Shown here in pieces: positions 22,829 through 35,044 of a stretch of 64,000 nt of DNA. Below the pieces are notes generated by a model. It made no database searches. It was not told the DNA's origin and worked only from the letters and a program-made list of their open reading frames with translations. Each line of letters starts with the position of its first letter. Positions within the stretch are counted from its first letter, which is position 1. Source of the stretch: Tomocerus qinae (lineage: Eukaryota; Arthropoda; Collembola; Entomobryomorpha; Tomoceridae); the NCBI GenBank assembly GCA_020055645.1, contig CM034546.1, positions 2,170,001 through 2,234,000 on the forward strand. The letters run 5' to 3'. A program made the position numbers and the translations under genes.

Positions 22829-24740
22829 GTGTTTCGAGTAGTGTACCAAATGCCGCCAAGGAAAGCTGGAACAGGAAAGCGTAAACTTATAAGCATCACA
22901 TCAACTACCCTTAAGAAAACGAAGATGATGCCAAATGCTCAACCGGACGATGAAGTGAAAAAAATGTCAACATCTACTGATGCCTTAAAATTATGTCCAA
23001 TATTTTTCAATAGCTGTATGAATGTACCTAATGTATTTGAGGCGGTATATAACATTGTAAATACGAGTTTGGAAACGGGTTATATAACTACATCACTTAA
23101 GACAGCAAAAATTGTACCTATTCCTAAAACAGTTGATCCTACTTTACCTGTACACTTTAGACCAATTTCAATTCAATGTTTTCTTTCAAAACTTTTAGAA
23201 AAAACTGTTTATAATCAACTGATTGAACACGTTGATAATAATGATATATTGTCTCCTCGACAATTTGGTTTTCGTAAGGGTTACTCTGCAAGCCATGCAC
23301 ACATGGCAATGTTAGACCTTATGTACAGTCAGATTAATGTTGGCAACGTTTGCATTCTATTGACACTTGATATTTTTAAGACCTTTGACCGAGTCTGTCC
23401 TGAGGTTCTATTACACAAACTAGCTTGGTATGGTATTAAATCGCACTGGTTTGAATCTTATCTAAAAAATAGACAGATTTTTACTTACATAGATCAAAAC
23501 AATTTTTCTACCCCTTTAGATATAAATCTCTCAGTTCCCCAAGGGGGAATACTCTCGCCATTATTATTTGCAATAATGATCAATGACTTGCCACTCTTTG
23601 TAAAAAATTCACTAGTCTTTTTATTTGCTGATGATAATACCTTGATTGTTTATGGTAAACCTAATGAAGTAAATTCTCTAATTGTAAAGCTAGAGGAAGA
23701 TATTAACATTATTTTAGCCTGGATGAGAGCTAATAGAATGGAAATTAATCCTCAAAAAACAGAACTTCTACTAGTAGGCAGTCCTAATATCTTGAACAAC
23801 ATTAGTGATAACATATCTATAAATGTCGATGGTGCTGTTATAAAACCCTCGGATTCAATCAAAGTTCTTGGTCTCATAATAGATGCTAACCTAGACTGGT
23901 GCAAACATTTGACTTTCCTTAGAAGTAAGTGTAACATATTATTACGTTCCATCTATCCTTATCAATCTATTCTTGACGAAAGCACGAGATGTATAATAAT
24001 GAACTCTTATATATTATCTATTCTTAATAACTCTACAATTGTCTGGGGTTCTACCACTAAGCGATATGTTTTAATTGCTGAAAAAATTGTCAGACAGGCA
24101 GGTCGCTTTGTACTTCAAAAAAGAAAGTATGATGGTGTAAAGGAACAAATCTATGTTAAATTGGGTTGGCTTTTTCCAGAAGGTCAATATAAATATCAAT
24201 TACTAAAATTTGCTTATACTGTATTTAATAGTACTTGTCCGAACTATTTTAGAAATTACTTGTGTGTAGATGTTGTACACACACGCTCAAAAATGTATGC
24301 TAAAAGTTTGTCTAATGTAAACAGCTATGGATCTCGAACCCTATATCATCAAATACTATTGTATTGGTATTCAATTCCAGATTATATCAAATATTCAACT
24401 AGCATAGTGTTATTTAAGCGTAAATTAAAAATGTTTCTTCTTAAAGAACAGTTAGACTCTTGTAATTTACCCACGGACACTAATTTCTGTAACCCTTCTT
24501 GTATTGACTCTGTAGTAGCCAAGTTACACAATAACGATGTTGATCTGTTACATTAACCAACAATCTCTATTATACCTTGTAAATTTATATTGGTATTTTG
24601 ATTCCACAACACCCCATTTTCGTAATATCAATCTGTATTGTTTTGCCTGAAGTTGTAGAATCCCGGCAATTGTAACTACCTCCGTGTGAGGGTTTTGACC
24701 GTGTATGTATAATAATAATAATAATAATAAACTTTATCAA
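22829..24740 (+). mobile_element. 5'-truncated non-LTR retrotransposon with reverse transcriptase ORF
   Basis: The ORF 22829-24556 (575 aa) encodes a LINE-type reverse transcriptase: PIPK...FRPISI (motif 1), a palm motif LDIFKTFDRV (commonly LDLSKAFDTV), VPQGGILSPLLF, and the catalytic FADDNTLIV with both Asp. The thumb and C-terminal region follow to residue 575. There is no upstream endonuclease ORF, so the 5' half is missing. The first ~50 Lys-rich residues (MPPRKAGTGKRK) are not typical and may come from flanking DNA. The 3' end has a (taa)n run at 24708-24730, the usual tail of I/Jockey-type elements. The frame is intact, so the insertion may be fairly recent. Clade is a guess: Jockey/CR1/I group. 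Confidence 0.85.
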
Positions 24741-25510
24741 GCATATTTATTATTGTGACAATCTTTTTTACAACGACTGAAACAATTCACCCATTAGAAG
24801 GTGTAGACTACTATGATGCACAACGGTAAAAGAGTCTTATATTTGCATTTGAGGTTTATATTTTTTGTACTGGTATTTCCGTCTACTAATTTTTTGTTTT
24901 TTGCAATGTATTAATTGATTTTTACCAATTTGTTTGCATTTTATAGTAATCTTTTAAGTAAATTTTTTCCCAGTTGTTAATAAATTAAATAAACCTTTTG
25001 CCTCCTCAATAAATTTCCGGCGTATGATTACTAGTATTGGTAGCCAACGAAAGAGAGAGGTGCTTCATATTCATATAGAGTACACTTTGACCCTAAATAG
25101 TTAAAGTAACATTATGTTTTAAGCTTCATTTAATTTTTCAAGTAGTTGACCAAGTAGATTCTTAATGCTTTTGCATATTATTTATTAAGAACATTATAGC
25201 TACGGTTTTCGGATATAATGACAGTTTTTGCATTTTACATTTTCGTCAACGATACCATTTTTAGTAGCTTATTAATTAAGGCATTCAGTCTTTTATTCAT
25301 AAATATTAGCAAAAATTATGTCATAAACACGTTATCGAAGGAAAATATTAGTCATCAGGGCAGTATGAAACTATATTGGATGTACAATTTCCTAAAAAAA
25401 AATTAAACAATGTTTAGACAACGACAAACAATATTGCATAATACAAGCACCCAACTTAAAAAATACAACACTTGTTCTCCGTTAGTTATTAAATATAATT
25501 GTAACAGTTA
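24741..25510. other. Intergenic
   Basis: AT-rich 3' flank of astacin A. A 62-codon ORF at 25218 has no support. No repeat recognised. Confidence 0.45.
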
Positions 25511-27739
25511 TTAACTTAATGGATCTCTGGACGTGGTCCTGCAATCATTTCGGTTTAGTGGCTCTCCAATATTGTTTGTAATGGTATACACTTCCCCAAC
25601 CATTGGTTCAATGCCTATGTTAACGGCAATAAGTAAATTCAGGCATTAAGTTTAATGCCTAGGCAATAAGTAAAATTTTTGAGGAAATCTAGTTTCTGGT
25701 ATTTGAAATTTAGAAGACCATTTATAAAGTTCAATTATATTCTTTTTCCTAAACAAGAACATTGTAACGAATTCAAAACGCCGCATATGAATAGCGTGCG
25801 ACTAAGATTTAAGAAGTTGTAGTGGCTTTTATACAAAACTTTTAATGTCTATAACTCGCTCCTTATTCATGACACACTAAACATCTTTACCTTTTTGGAA
25901 TTGTAAAAATGTCCTTATTCAAATGCAAATACGAAATAATGGTATATGAATGTTCTTTCAACTTTTAAGTATGAAAAACAAAAATATTTCAAAATTTTAC
26001 TTATTGCCTAGGCATTAAGCTTAATGCCTGAATTTACTTATTGCCGTTAACACCTACACAAATAAAGAAAATTATTATACTCATCCCCAGTTAAGATTTT
26101 TGTTATTCAGATCAGAATATTGCACTGTGTTTCATTTCTCTTTTTAAAGTTTTCAACAATATTTCTTTCTCAGAGTTTAAATCAAAGCCAAAGTTTTATA
26201 AAAAAACAAAAATCTTACATCCATATCTTCTGGAAATCATTAACAAATCTCCAAAACTAATGTTCATGTAGTTTTGATTGTGAGTTATATCATAGTGCCA
26301 TCCATAAGCTCTTCTATTACACTGCAATACAAGATGTGTACATATTTTTAATTTAGTTGGTGGTACTTGTAAAACATAATTAATAAGAAGACGGTTACCC
26401 GATGTATCATTGCAGGATCGTTCGTGTCTACTGAGAAGGCGTCCAGACTGTACTGCATTATACTTTCATAGTTGTACGGTACTCCATAATAACTAGTATT
26501 GTACCCGTCATCTCCGTCTTTGACGAAATTGTGTTGTAGCTCTGAAATATATTTATTTCTATACAAAGAATTGTCATAAGAGGATCCTAAATGCATCCTA
26601 AATGATATTTATTTCCGACGGGGAACAATTCCCAAGGCATTAACAAGGATCAATAATTACAATAAATATTTGGTTTTGCTTTAGGATGAAAAAAGGAATG
26701 TTACACAAAAATACAGTGTATATGCATCAATATTTGGCTCTATTTTCACACAACAATGGTTAATTCATTTCTTTGATGTTAATTATAGAATGGTATAAGC
26801 CAAATATCGGTTAGTAAAATTGGAAAAAATGTTGTGTTTCTTACCGCACTCAACTTTATTTATGTCGACACAAACATATTTATCTCGGTCGTTTCTTGTT
26901 TGTTCATGAAAAAAGCCAAGAGTATGAGTAAGTTCGTGAACAACTGTTGCCGGGTCACAGTCGTCTCCGAGTTGCACTTGCTAAAAAGCAATTAGCCATG
27001 AGCCACTCCAAAACTGATCATGAATATTAATCGATAAAACTTAATCCACATTTACCTGATCGTCTTTCGCCCGTACATCATAACCAACGGTGGAAGTACA
27101 AGTGCCTCTTTCCTTGTTACGATAAATTGTAGTGAAATGCTTCCCTCTGTCCCCATTGCTATAAGGCTTGAATTTTAAGCAGTTTTCAACTCCGTTTTGA
27201 GTTTTCATTTTTAGACAGTTCATTAAGTCCCGCATCCCACTTTGCACTTTGGACTTGAATGTAGCTAAGAAATTAGCATTGTTTAAATAAATCAAGTTTA
27301 AATATTAATATGAATAATATAAAGATATGAAGATATAAAAACTAGTTCGATCGTAATATATTATCTTACCAGACGAGTTTGGTGCAAATTTGTAAAGTAT
27401 TGTGTTGTTAGGCCATACTAAATTTTCGGCTTCATTAAAGCGATTTATGGCTCCTGCCCTGGAATAACTTCTTCTGTTAACATAATATATCATATCAGCT
27501 TCCTGGATCGCTACATAATCTGAAAAGATACAAAGTTACAAATTATATAACGTAAATAACGAGATATTAATTTCATGTGATGTAAATGACTACATGATCA
27601 ATTTTAGATTATATCGCATAAAATAAATAGAGCGTAATAAATAGGCATTCCATTTACCTGGATCATCAATGTCAACGCAAATCACATTAAAGACATAAAT
27701 TATTGAAATTAGAAGTAATGAATAAAAAGATAACTGCAT
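25511..27739 (-). CDS. Astacin-family (M12A) metalloprotease A, 308 aa, seven exons
   Basis: Secreted zinc endopeptidase. Exons on the minus strand, 5' to 3': 27658-27739, 27370-27519, 27056-27264, 26845-26980, 26399-26541, 26219-26321, 25511-25614. All junctions are GT-AG and the total is exactly 309 codons. Signal peptide MQLSFYSLLLISIIYVFNVI. A short pro-region is followed by RAGAINRFNEAENLVWPNN, which matches the usual mature start (xWPxx). The zinc-binding motif HELTHTLGFFHEQTRNDRD in exon 4 is fully canonical and the Met-turn is ESIMQY in exon 5. The last exon adds a Cys-containing tail (NRNDCRTTSRDPLS). The protein is a bare catalytic domain without EGF or CUB domains. The seven-exon structure is shared with astacin B. 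Confidence 0.85.
25624..26046. mobile_element. 423-bp MITE with TTAA target duplication in astacin A intron 6
   Basis: Ends cggcaataagtaaattcagg in inverted orientation, then aatgcctaggcaataag. TTAA lies on both sides (25620-25623, 26047-26050). TTAA is the piggyBac-type target; the ends themselves are not classical piggyBac. It lies only five bases from the intron's acceptor AG. Confidence 0.8.
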
Positions 27740-27835
27740 TGCAGCTTTTGGTTTTAAAACGACAAGAAAATAATAATATTGACTCTGAGAGCAAAATAAC
27801 TTAAAAGTATGGATAGTTAGACTTTCTAAGTTATC

Positions 27836-27867
27836 TATTTATATATATAACTTGATTGAAGGGCAAA
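27836..27867 (-). promoter_or_regulatory. Astacin A core promoter
   Basis: Minus-strand TATATATAAATAG (27836-27850), about 100 bases before the ATG, preceded by TTTGCCCTTCA (27857-27867). The same pair of elements stands before astacin B. Confidence 0.6.
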
Positions 27868-28320
27868 GTCAATGTGATACGAAGTAAAATTGGTAAGGTG
27901 ATACAGTCACATAGTGAGTAGTGAGGTCATTATCTGTCTAAGTAAGCAGTTTCTTGGATTCATTGTCTGCATTCAAATTTTATTGCTATTGTTTTCATTA
28001 ATATAAATTACTAGTACAGCAAACGACAAACGAGTACAGATATTTAGATATTATATATATTATTAATATTATATTATTGGTATGCTTTTATTTACCTTCT
28101 TAAATAGTATTCTTTATTTATATACGTGCCGAGTAAAATATTACAAACCAAAAAAATGTAAAAGGCTGTGTTAATGTTAACGCCAGCTTAAACAGATAAC
28201 TTGCAGAAAATCACCTCAAATACTTAAGGTCAACAATACTTAAAATAATAAAAGTTATTTAGAATAAGTGGCTTGTAAATCATATTATGTTATGTATATT
28301 ATATCTTCTTGAATTAACAT

Positions 28321-30084
28321 TTACAAATCAAGCAAATGTTGTACAAATATTGCAATAACGGAGACAATGACAGTGATAGACGAATCTGTGTGTAGGCAAT
28401 GAGAAATATCAGTATCACAAGATTTCTCATCTGACTTTTCGACACATGAGGTATTGTTTTTGTCAGGAAATAAATTAAGGTCAGCACATTCACACTTATT
28501 AGTACAGGTAGCACCTGCTCCACAAATATTATTACTTGAAGCGCAAAAACTTCCCAATTTCAATACACATTTGTTTGCCTGATAATCAAAGTACTCGTTT
28601 GAATTACATTGACACTGTCCACTAATGCATTCTAAATCCATTGAATTTATGCAACTATGTGTTGTGCAATTCATTCCGAGAGTAGCAAAGCATGTTTGTT
28701 TCAACAAGTGTACTTGAGTACCCAGGGGACACGTACAAACCCTATTCGAGCATTCCAAGTTATTCGTACAATCATTCTGCACTGTATCCCAACAACGACT
28801 CGAGTGCAATCCTTGACATTGCTTTGTTGTCCTATTATATGCATAACCATCTTTACAATCACAATATGCCCCAACGGGTGTTGACCCAATAGCAATTCTG
28901 CAGGTAAAATGCCCGTAATCATCGCAAATAATTGAATCGTCAACACATGATGCCCCATTCTCTGAAAAACATTCACCAGAAGTTCCGCGATAAAAGCGGT
29001 TGTTACGTTTACAAATGCCATCAATGCATTTAGAATATTTAACACACTCAGCATCTCTATTGCAAGATTCTCCAGCTGGAGCAGAGCATCTTTCCTTTCT
29101 GAAACCACCCAGGATGAAACCATTACGACATTGACAATAATCATCTTCGCAGTATAAAAAGTTTCCACAACGTTCGGAAGATGAACAAAATTTCCCAGCT
29201 TTCTTAAAACATTGTTTCCCATCGTAATCAGGTTCATATTGGTATTGGTAAGAACACTTACAAATACCGTCGCTGTTGTCGCATTCCGCATTAGAATGGC
29301 AGTAAGGGTAGGAGTCGGCACATCTTGTTCCGATTCTGAGTACACAAAGTTTTAGATTTTCGTCATAGTAATAAGTGGAGAATGAGCACTGGCACGTGCC
29401 ACTAATACACGCCGAGTGTTGGGGGTCACCACTGCAGGGGAAGGTGTAATTACACGGCTGTCCGAATCCAAAGTAGCATTCACCTCGCACAGATACCATT
29501 CCGTCCGTACATGTACATCTACCTTCCGTCGGATTTTCTTCAGACGCTACGCACTCTGAGGGGGCAACACACTCATTTTCTTTACTTAGATTACAAACAC
29601 TCCCCACAAGGCCCTGACATTTGTCCACATCTGCATTATGTTTATAACCATATTGACATCGACACCTACAAAATAAGTGTGTGCGATTAGCTTCTGCTAA
29701 AATTTGCTCGCTCTGTAGATGTCGACCGACGTCACAACGGATGGGCGACTCCATTTCATCAATATCTTCCATACATTTTTCTATTGTTGAATCCCAACAA
29801 ATTTCGTTATAACCCTTATTTGTTGGACAGGGAACTGCGATTGAAACAATCCACAAAAATATAAAAATTCTGAGTAAAAACGTATAATCACAAAGTGTGG
29901 TGAATAAATACCTGTATAAGTAGTTGTTTCATCTGCATTGGCAACTATGAATAATGACATGGCAAATGGTAGCCAAATATATACTAAAAGAGCCTGAAAG
30001 AAATTTATAATAAAATTGACTATAAGATTTGGAGTAAAATAATAAAAGTTAAATAAATGATATCATAGCAAAAATACTTACCAT
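28321..30084 (-). CDS. GPI-anchored EB-module cysteine-rich protein, 532 aa, three exons
   Basis: Exons 30082-30084 (the ATG alone), 29912-29993 and 28321-29834. The junctions ATG|GTAAGT, CTTTCAG|GCT, ACAG|GTATTT and TCGCAG|TTCC keep one frame of 533 codons. The joined N-terminus MALLVYIWLPFAMSLFIVANA is a clean signal peptide, which supports the tiny first exon. The body is a chain of Cys-rich repeats of the type G..C....C....C..G.C.C..G, as in EB and EGF-like modules, e.g. GKFCSSSERCGNFLYC and GSFCASSNNICGAGATC. The C-terminus SSITVIVSVIAIFVQHLLDL is hydrophobic with no cytosolic tail, so GPI anchoring on the outer cell surface is likely. Ligand unknown. Confidence 0.8.
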
Positions 30085-30268
30085 TATTTAGCTTGTTGTA
30101 TCTAGAAAATTCTACAATTGTGTTTTTATTTTTGTGTAGCTTAAAAGTGAACACAATACCCATGAGTATTAACTACAGTATTAATGAACTCGCAAACCTA
30201 CTTGATGTTATGGGGAGATAAATGTTTTGATGACTTTTAAAACCGAAAATAGTCTGCATTTCATCATG

Positions 30269-30276
30269 CTTTTATA
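30269..30276 (-). promoter_or_regulatory. TATA box candidate, EB-module gene
   Basis: TATAAAAG on the minus strand about 185 bases upstream of the start codon. Confidence 0.45.
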
Positions 30277-30581
30277 CGTTTAAATGATTTCATTATTACT
30301 TAGTATTAGATTGTAATTTAATCTTATCTCTTTTAATATGTCACAGTTAGTAGTGTGTTCTACTTCAATCAAATCACATATTATGACGTACAGTCCCATC
30401 CACAATCCAGATGCAGCACCTGATCTACTATGAAAATGGTTGAAGTATGAAGTTGAAGTGAACGAACGAGACGGAAATTAAGAGGACTGTATATTTAATA
30501 ATAATGAAATTTTTATAACCTTCTTTGGTGCTTTTCAATTTAAATTTTTAATTAAAAACCTACAGCAAGCCGTAACAGAAG

Positions 30582-31617
30582 CTCGCCTGATTAAAGGTTA
30601 ACGTGTACACATTTTGGTACGCGCACGTAGCACAAAACCGAGCGTACGGATTTTGACAAAACTTTCAGAATTGGGTCTTTATATATGTAGCTATATGACG
30701 TATTAAAAATTCAGACATTGATACTATAAGGAAACGAAGCTTTATTATTTGAAAAATCAACAAAAAATCAAAATTGATTAATATTGACTATGAAAATCAA
30801 CAGCAAATCAAAATTGATTATTGTTTACTATGAAAATCAAAAGAAAATCGAAATTGATTAATGTTGACTATGAAAGTCAACAGAAAATCAAAATTGATTT
30901 GCTGTTGATTTTCATAGTCAATATTAATAATTTTGATTTTCTGTTGATTTTCAAATCAAAATTGATCAATGTTTACTTTGAAAATCAACAGAAAATCAAA
31001 ATTATTAATATTGACTATGAAAATCAACAGCAAATCAAAATTGATCAATGTTTACTATGAAAATCAACAAAAAATCGAAATTGATTAATGTTGACTATGA
31101 AAATCAACAGATATTTAATCTTGATTGATTATGAGTATTAAAATCTACAGAAAATTAAAATCGGTTAATAATGATTATTTTACTTTAAAGGAAATCAAAA
31201 AATGGAAATTTGACTATAAAATGGAATTAAAATCCAAAATAGATTTTTTCCATCGTCTAATAGTTATTTTCCGGTTAAATTTGCTGTATTATAAAATCTC
31301 AAATTCGGTAGAAGCGGATTGAAATATTTTATACTATCTCGCTAACAATTTATAGGAAACGCCATTGAACTTTTTAATGTCCATTTAATGCCAAATTTTC
31401 ACTTTGACTATCAAAATGAAGACAAAGTGAGCGCGCGGTATCTCAGCAACCAATGGACCGATTTACCCCCAATTCAATAGGGATCGTCAGTGGTCCATAG
31501 GCATTGTTTTTGCCAAGTTTGGTCAATATCCGTCATTGCTTTCGAAAGTTATCGTGGGGACGGACGGACGGACGGACAGACTGTGCGGTTCTTTAAGCTC
31601 GCTTTTTCAGGCGAGTT
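30582..31617. repeat. Repeat unit with ends agctcgcctga and 40-bp satellite core
   Basis: Short inverted ends (gaagctcgcctga at left; reverse of taactcgcctga at right). The core 30745-31110 is a 40-bp tandem repeat (gaaaatcaacagcaaatc, attgattaatattgactat) that switches strand at 30898-30955. A (ggac)n run at 31557-31575 lies near the right end. No ORF. Class uncertain. Confidence 0.6.
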
Positions 31618-31622
31618 AAAAA

Positions 31623-31949
31623 TTAGACATTTGTAATCATGCTAATTTCACCGTATAGATTACAATTACAATACAATTGATTTTTGCAGCATTGTCCATG
31701 AAACCAGTACGTTAATGCAAGACCAATTAGAAACAGAAATAATATAGTAACACTAAAAACGCAACAGCTCATTAACACAATAAAAGTTAAAAAAAGTATG
31801 TCAGGAAATTGCATCACCAACTTATTAGTGTACAGCGTAATGCATTTATCTGTAGTTATATCAATGAGTAAACCTATTGAAATCATTAAGTCAAAAACAA
31901 CCATATTCTTTATTAAGTGTATGTATGACATGAACAACCACAAAATCAT
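31623..31949 (-). CDS. Possible small two-pass membrane protein or exon, 108 aa
   Basis: ORF from ATG 31949 (MILWLFMSYIHLIKNM) to the stop at 31623. It has two or three hydrophobic segments (MVVFDLMISIGLLIDI; ILFLTFIVLMSCCVFSVTIL; LFLIGLALTYWF) and a Cys-rich tail (QCCKNQLYCNCN). A GTAAGT lies just upstream, so it may be preceded by an intron or be a single exon of something larger. No family recognised; the composition of AT-rich DNA alone could give such a frame. Confidence 0.25.
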   Translation of the reverse strand: MILWLFMSYIHLIKNMVVFDLMISIGLLIDITTDKCITLYTNKLVMQFPDILFLTFIVLMSCCVFSVTILFLFLIGLALTYWFHGQCCKNQLYCNCNLYGEISMITNV

Positions 31950-32537
31950 TTTTGAAAACTTACATACAATGAAAATAGATTCATTTATTATCAAATCAAA
32001 AATAAATAACTCGTTTCATAAATTAATAAATAAATTAAATAAATAATTCTAAAATTTCGTAAAATAAATAGTCCTTTCTTACTGAAGACATTACATACAA
32101 CGTTTTTATTTTCGAATTTCTTATGCAAAACCGTCTTAAGAGTTTGCTGTCATCGTCAAAGGAATGTTTACCGAGCTGGCCTTCCAAATGGATTTACTCT
32201 GGACAGTCTGATACATCATTTGCGGTACATTTTTCTATAAAATTAAAATTGTTTTAATTACTTAATCAATAGCACTTAAACCCTCACAAACAAAGAATTG
32301 CATTTTACTACTGAGTGTAAATTTAAACAAAAGGAAAACCACTTGGAAGCATAGTTATAAGTAGGAATGGAAAGTTAGGCGGTAATTAGTTAAACTAAAT
32401 TATTTTGAGATAGTTAAAAAATATTCTTGTTAATATGCAATATATTATTATTTATATAACGGGAGATTTGAATTAGTTTCAAATCTTTTGTTACACTTGT
32501 GCATTATGACGGTGAGCATGATAATAATAATACGTTA

Positions 32538-34888
32538 CTAACTTGCTCCATTTGTTCTGCAGGTATTCTTTGGCAATGGGCTTCCACTATTGTTTGTAAT
32601 GACGAATTTCTCACCAGCTTTTGGTTCAACGCCTATAAAAAATAAAAATTATGTCGCTTGCTGCGCAATTTGTCAATCTTTATGTTGAATTTCTGTAAAA
32701 TTATCGGTTTTAAAAAATACGATCAAATAAAAGGAAAACATTAATAAAGTCTTACATCCATATCTTCTGGCAATCATTAATAAGTCCCCATAGCTTAGTG
32801 CAATGTAGTTTCCATCATGGTCTATATCATTCTCCCATCCATAACCATTTCGATTGCACTGCAATAAAATATAAATATGAATGTGATTTAATAATTACAA
32901 AAGTGATAGATGGAGGTAAATGACCGATACTCACCCGATGGACCATTGCAGGTTGATTTGGATCTTTCGCGAAGCCGTCCAGACGGTATTGCATTATGCT
33001 TTCGTAATTGTATGGAATACCATAGTATGTCGTATTGTATCCCGAATCAGCATCCTTTACAAAGTTATGTTGCTGCTCTGCAATTGTAAAATCTTGTTAA
33101 TTTAATAGTTTTATTGTAATATTAAAACATATTATTATAAATGTAAGCAAGCCTTCAGTACTAGAAGAGAGATATTGTGGAAAAATATTTACGCATTTCA
33201 AATCAGAAAAGTAGATCAAAAAAGTTTCCCGAGTATAATTTGTTGATTTAAGTACCTTTTCAAAATCGAAGGGTAAAAATATTTTTCTCCGAAAATATAA
33301 AACATTTTATTTTTTCTCTATTACTAAGCTACAGGTAAAAATTGCCGATGTAAACCTGCTTTAATTAAGTTAAATGCTTTGAGTTTTTTTACCACAGTCA
33401 ACTTTATTGAGGTCAACACAAATGTATTTATCTCGATCGTTCCTTGTGTGTTCGTGGAAGAAGCCAAGAGTATGGGTAAGTTCGTGAACAATTGTTGCCT
33501 GATCACAGTAATCGCCGAGATTCACATTCTAAAAGTCAATTAAGAGCAATTATTATTATAAAATATATTAATGCGTGGTACAATCGCTTTTGGAAAAATT
33601 ATTATCATTTTAGTAGATATAATTTTGATTACGAATTTCATGGCTACTGGATTAAACCAAGGGTTTGACTGGGAAACCCCACGGGAAGTTTACCATTTAG
33701 AAATTGTAGGTATCAAAATAGAGTGGGATATGGCAAATAGAACAAAACTTGCGTCAAAATTCACCTTTTTAAGCTTTATTTTCCACATTTCCCACAAACT
33801 TCGACTATTTCCCATTTCCCACAATTTCCCATATTTCCTGGATGTTCAAAATTGAGGTGGAAAATAGAAATATTAAAAAGTTTGGATTAACGGAGTGAAA
33901 AATATCATAATCAGATTTACAATGGAATCGGAATACGAAACATGCTAGACAATAATGGGGAACTTTTCTTTCAGGTGTTTGTTTCAGTATCGTTATAGTT
34001 AATACTACTATAAGATTAAAATCACATAAATATCAACAGCAAATAACATTTACCTGGTATTGCCCTGCACGTATATCGTAGCCAACAGTAGATGAACAAA
34101 CGCCGTTATTTGAGCTACGGTAAATGGTCGTATAATGCTTTCCTCTGTCAGCATTACTCCATTGTCTGAACTTTAAGCAGCTTTCATTGGGATTCCTTTT
34201 GAGCTTCAAAGCGTTCATAAGGTCTATCATTGCTTGATATACTCTGTTTTTGACCTGATCTAGAAGATTGACATTGATTTTATAAATACTTCATCTATCT
34301 GACGTAAACAATGTGAACTACATAATGTAGGGCGCTAGCGAGACTGTCTTTTTAAACTGCATTAGGTATAGTCTTACCTGCTGTGCCTGTTTGAAAGGCA
34401 AAAATTACTGTGTTGTTAGGCCATACCAAGCTTTCAGCTTCGTTAAAGCGATTTATAGCTCCTGCCCTCATATAACTTCTTCTGTTGACATAGTATGTCA
34501 TGTCACCCTCCCTGATTTCTACGTAATCTGCATTAGAAACAAAGTTGTGCTTTTGAATTTTTGTAACTAAAAAATCAACGTTAATATTTATCAAATCATC
34601 CTAACGGAACAATACTATTCCAAGTCTAATTTTAAAAAATGGAATAGGGGAAAGCCTAGTAGACATTTTCCTTTTAATGTGCAACCTTAAATAAAATATT
34701 TGTGTTTATAATTAAACGTGATAGTAAAAGTTATTAAGAAAATTTATTTATTTAATATGATATAATATTATAAGTCTGTACAAGTATGAAAATATTTTGC
34801 TCTTACTGGGATTGTCGACATCGACGGAAATCACACTTGACAAATAAATGTGTAAGATCAGAAATAGCAACGACGAAAAAGGCTGCAT
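32538..34888 (-). CDS. Astacin-family (M12A) metalloprotease B, 304 aa, seven exons
   Basis: Paralogue of astacin A. Exons: 34807-34888, 34378-34527, 34054-34259, 33393-33528, 32935-33077, 32756-32858, 32538-32632. Exons 1, 2, 4, 5 and 6 have the same lengths as in A (82, 150, 136, 143, 103 bp), exon 3 is one codon shorter, and the total is 305 codons. Signal peptide MQPFSSLLFLILHIYLSSVI; mature start near AESLVWPNN; zinc motif HELTHTLGFFHEHTRNDRD; Met-turn ESIMQY. The tail is NTCRTNGAS. An alternative ending exists: a donor GTTAGT inside the last codons could join an acceptor near 32239, giving an eighth exon that adds KKCTANDVSDCPE. Intron 3 carries a dispersed repeat (33654-33890). Confidence 0.85.
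33654..33890. repeat. Dispersed gggaaat-rich repeat, copy 1
   Basis: Family with ends like gactgggaaa and a core ggacatcc(g/a)gg(a/t)aatatgggaaa, rich in tttccca on both strands. Other copies: 41089-41300, about 50020-50285, 52275-52520. Three of the four lie in introns. Confidence 0.6.
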
Positions 34889-35011
34889 TTTCACTATATA
34901 ATTTTAGTGAAAAATATTTGCAAGCGAAATAGGTATTCTCTTTGGCGGTAATAAATAACTTATGATTTAATATTACAGTGAGTGTGTACAATTTATCAAT
35001 TCAGCTTTTCA

Positions 35012-35041
35012 GTTTATATACCAAAGTTGATGAAGGGCAAA
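35012..35041 (-). promoter_or_regulatory. Astacin B core promoter
   Basis: TATATAAAC (minus, 35012-35020) preceded by TTTGCCCTTCA (35031-35041), the same two elements as before astacin A. Confidence 0.6.
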
Positions 35042-35044
35042 TAA

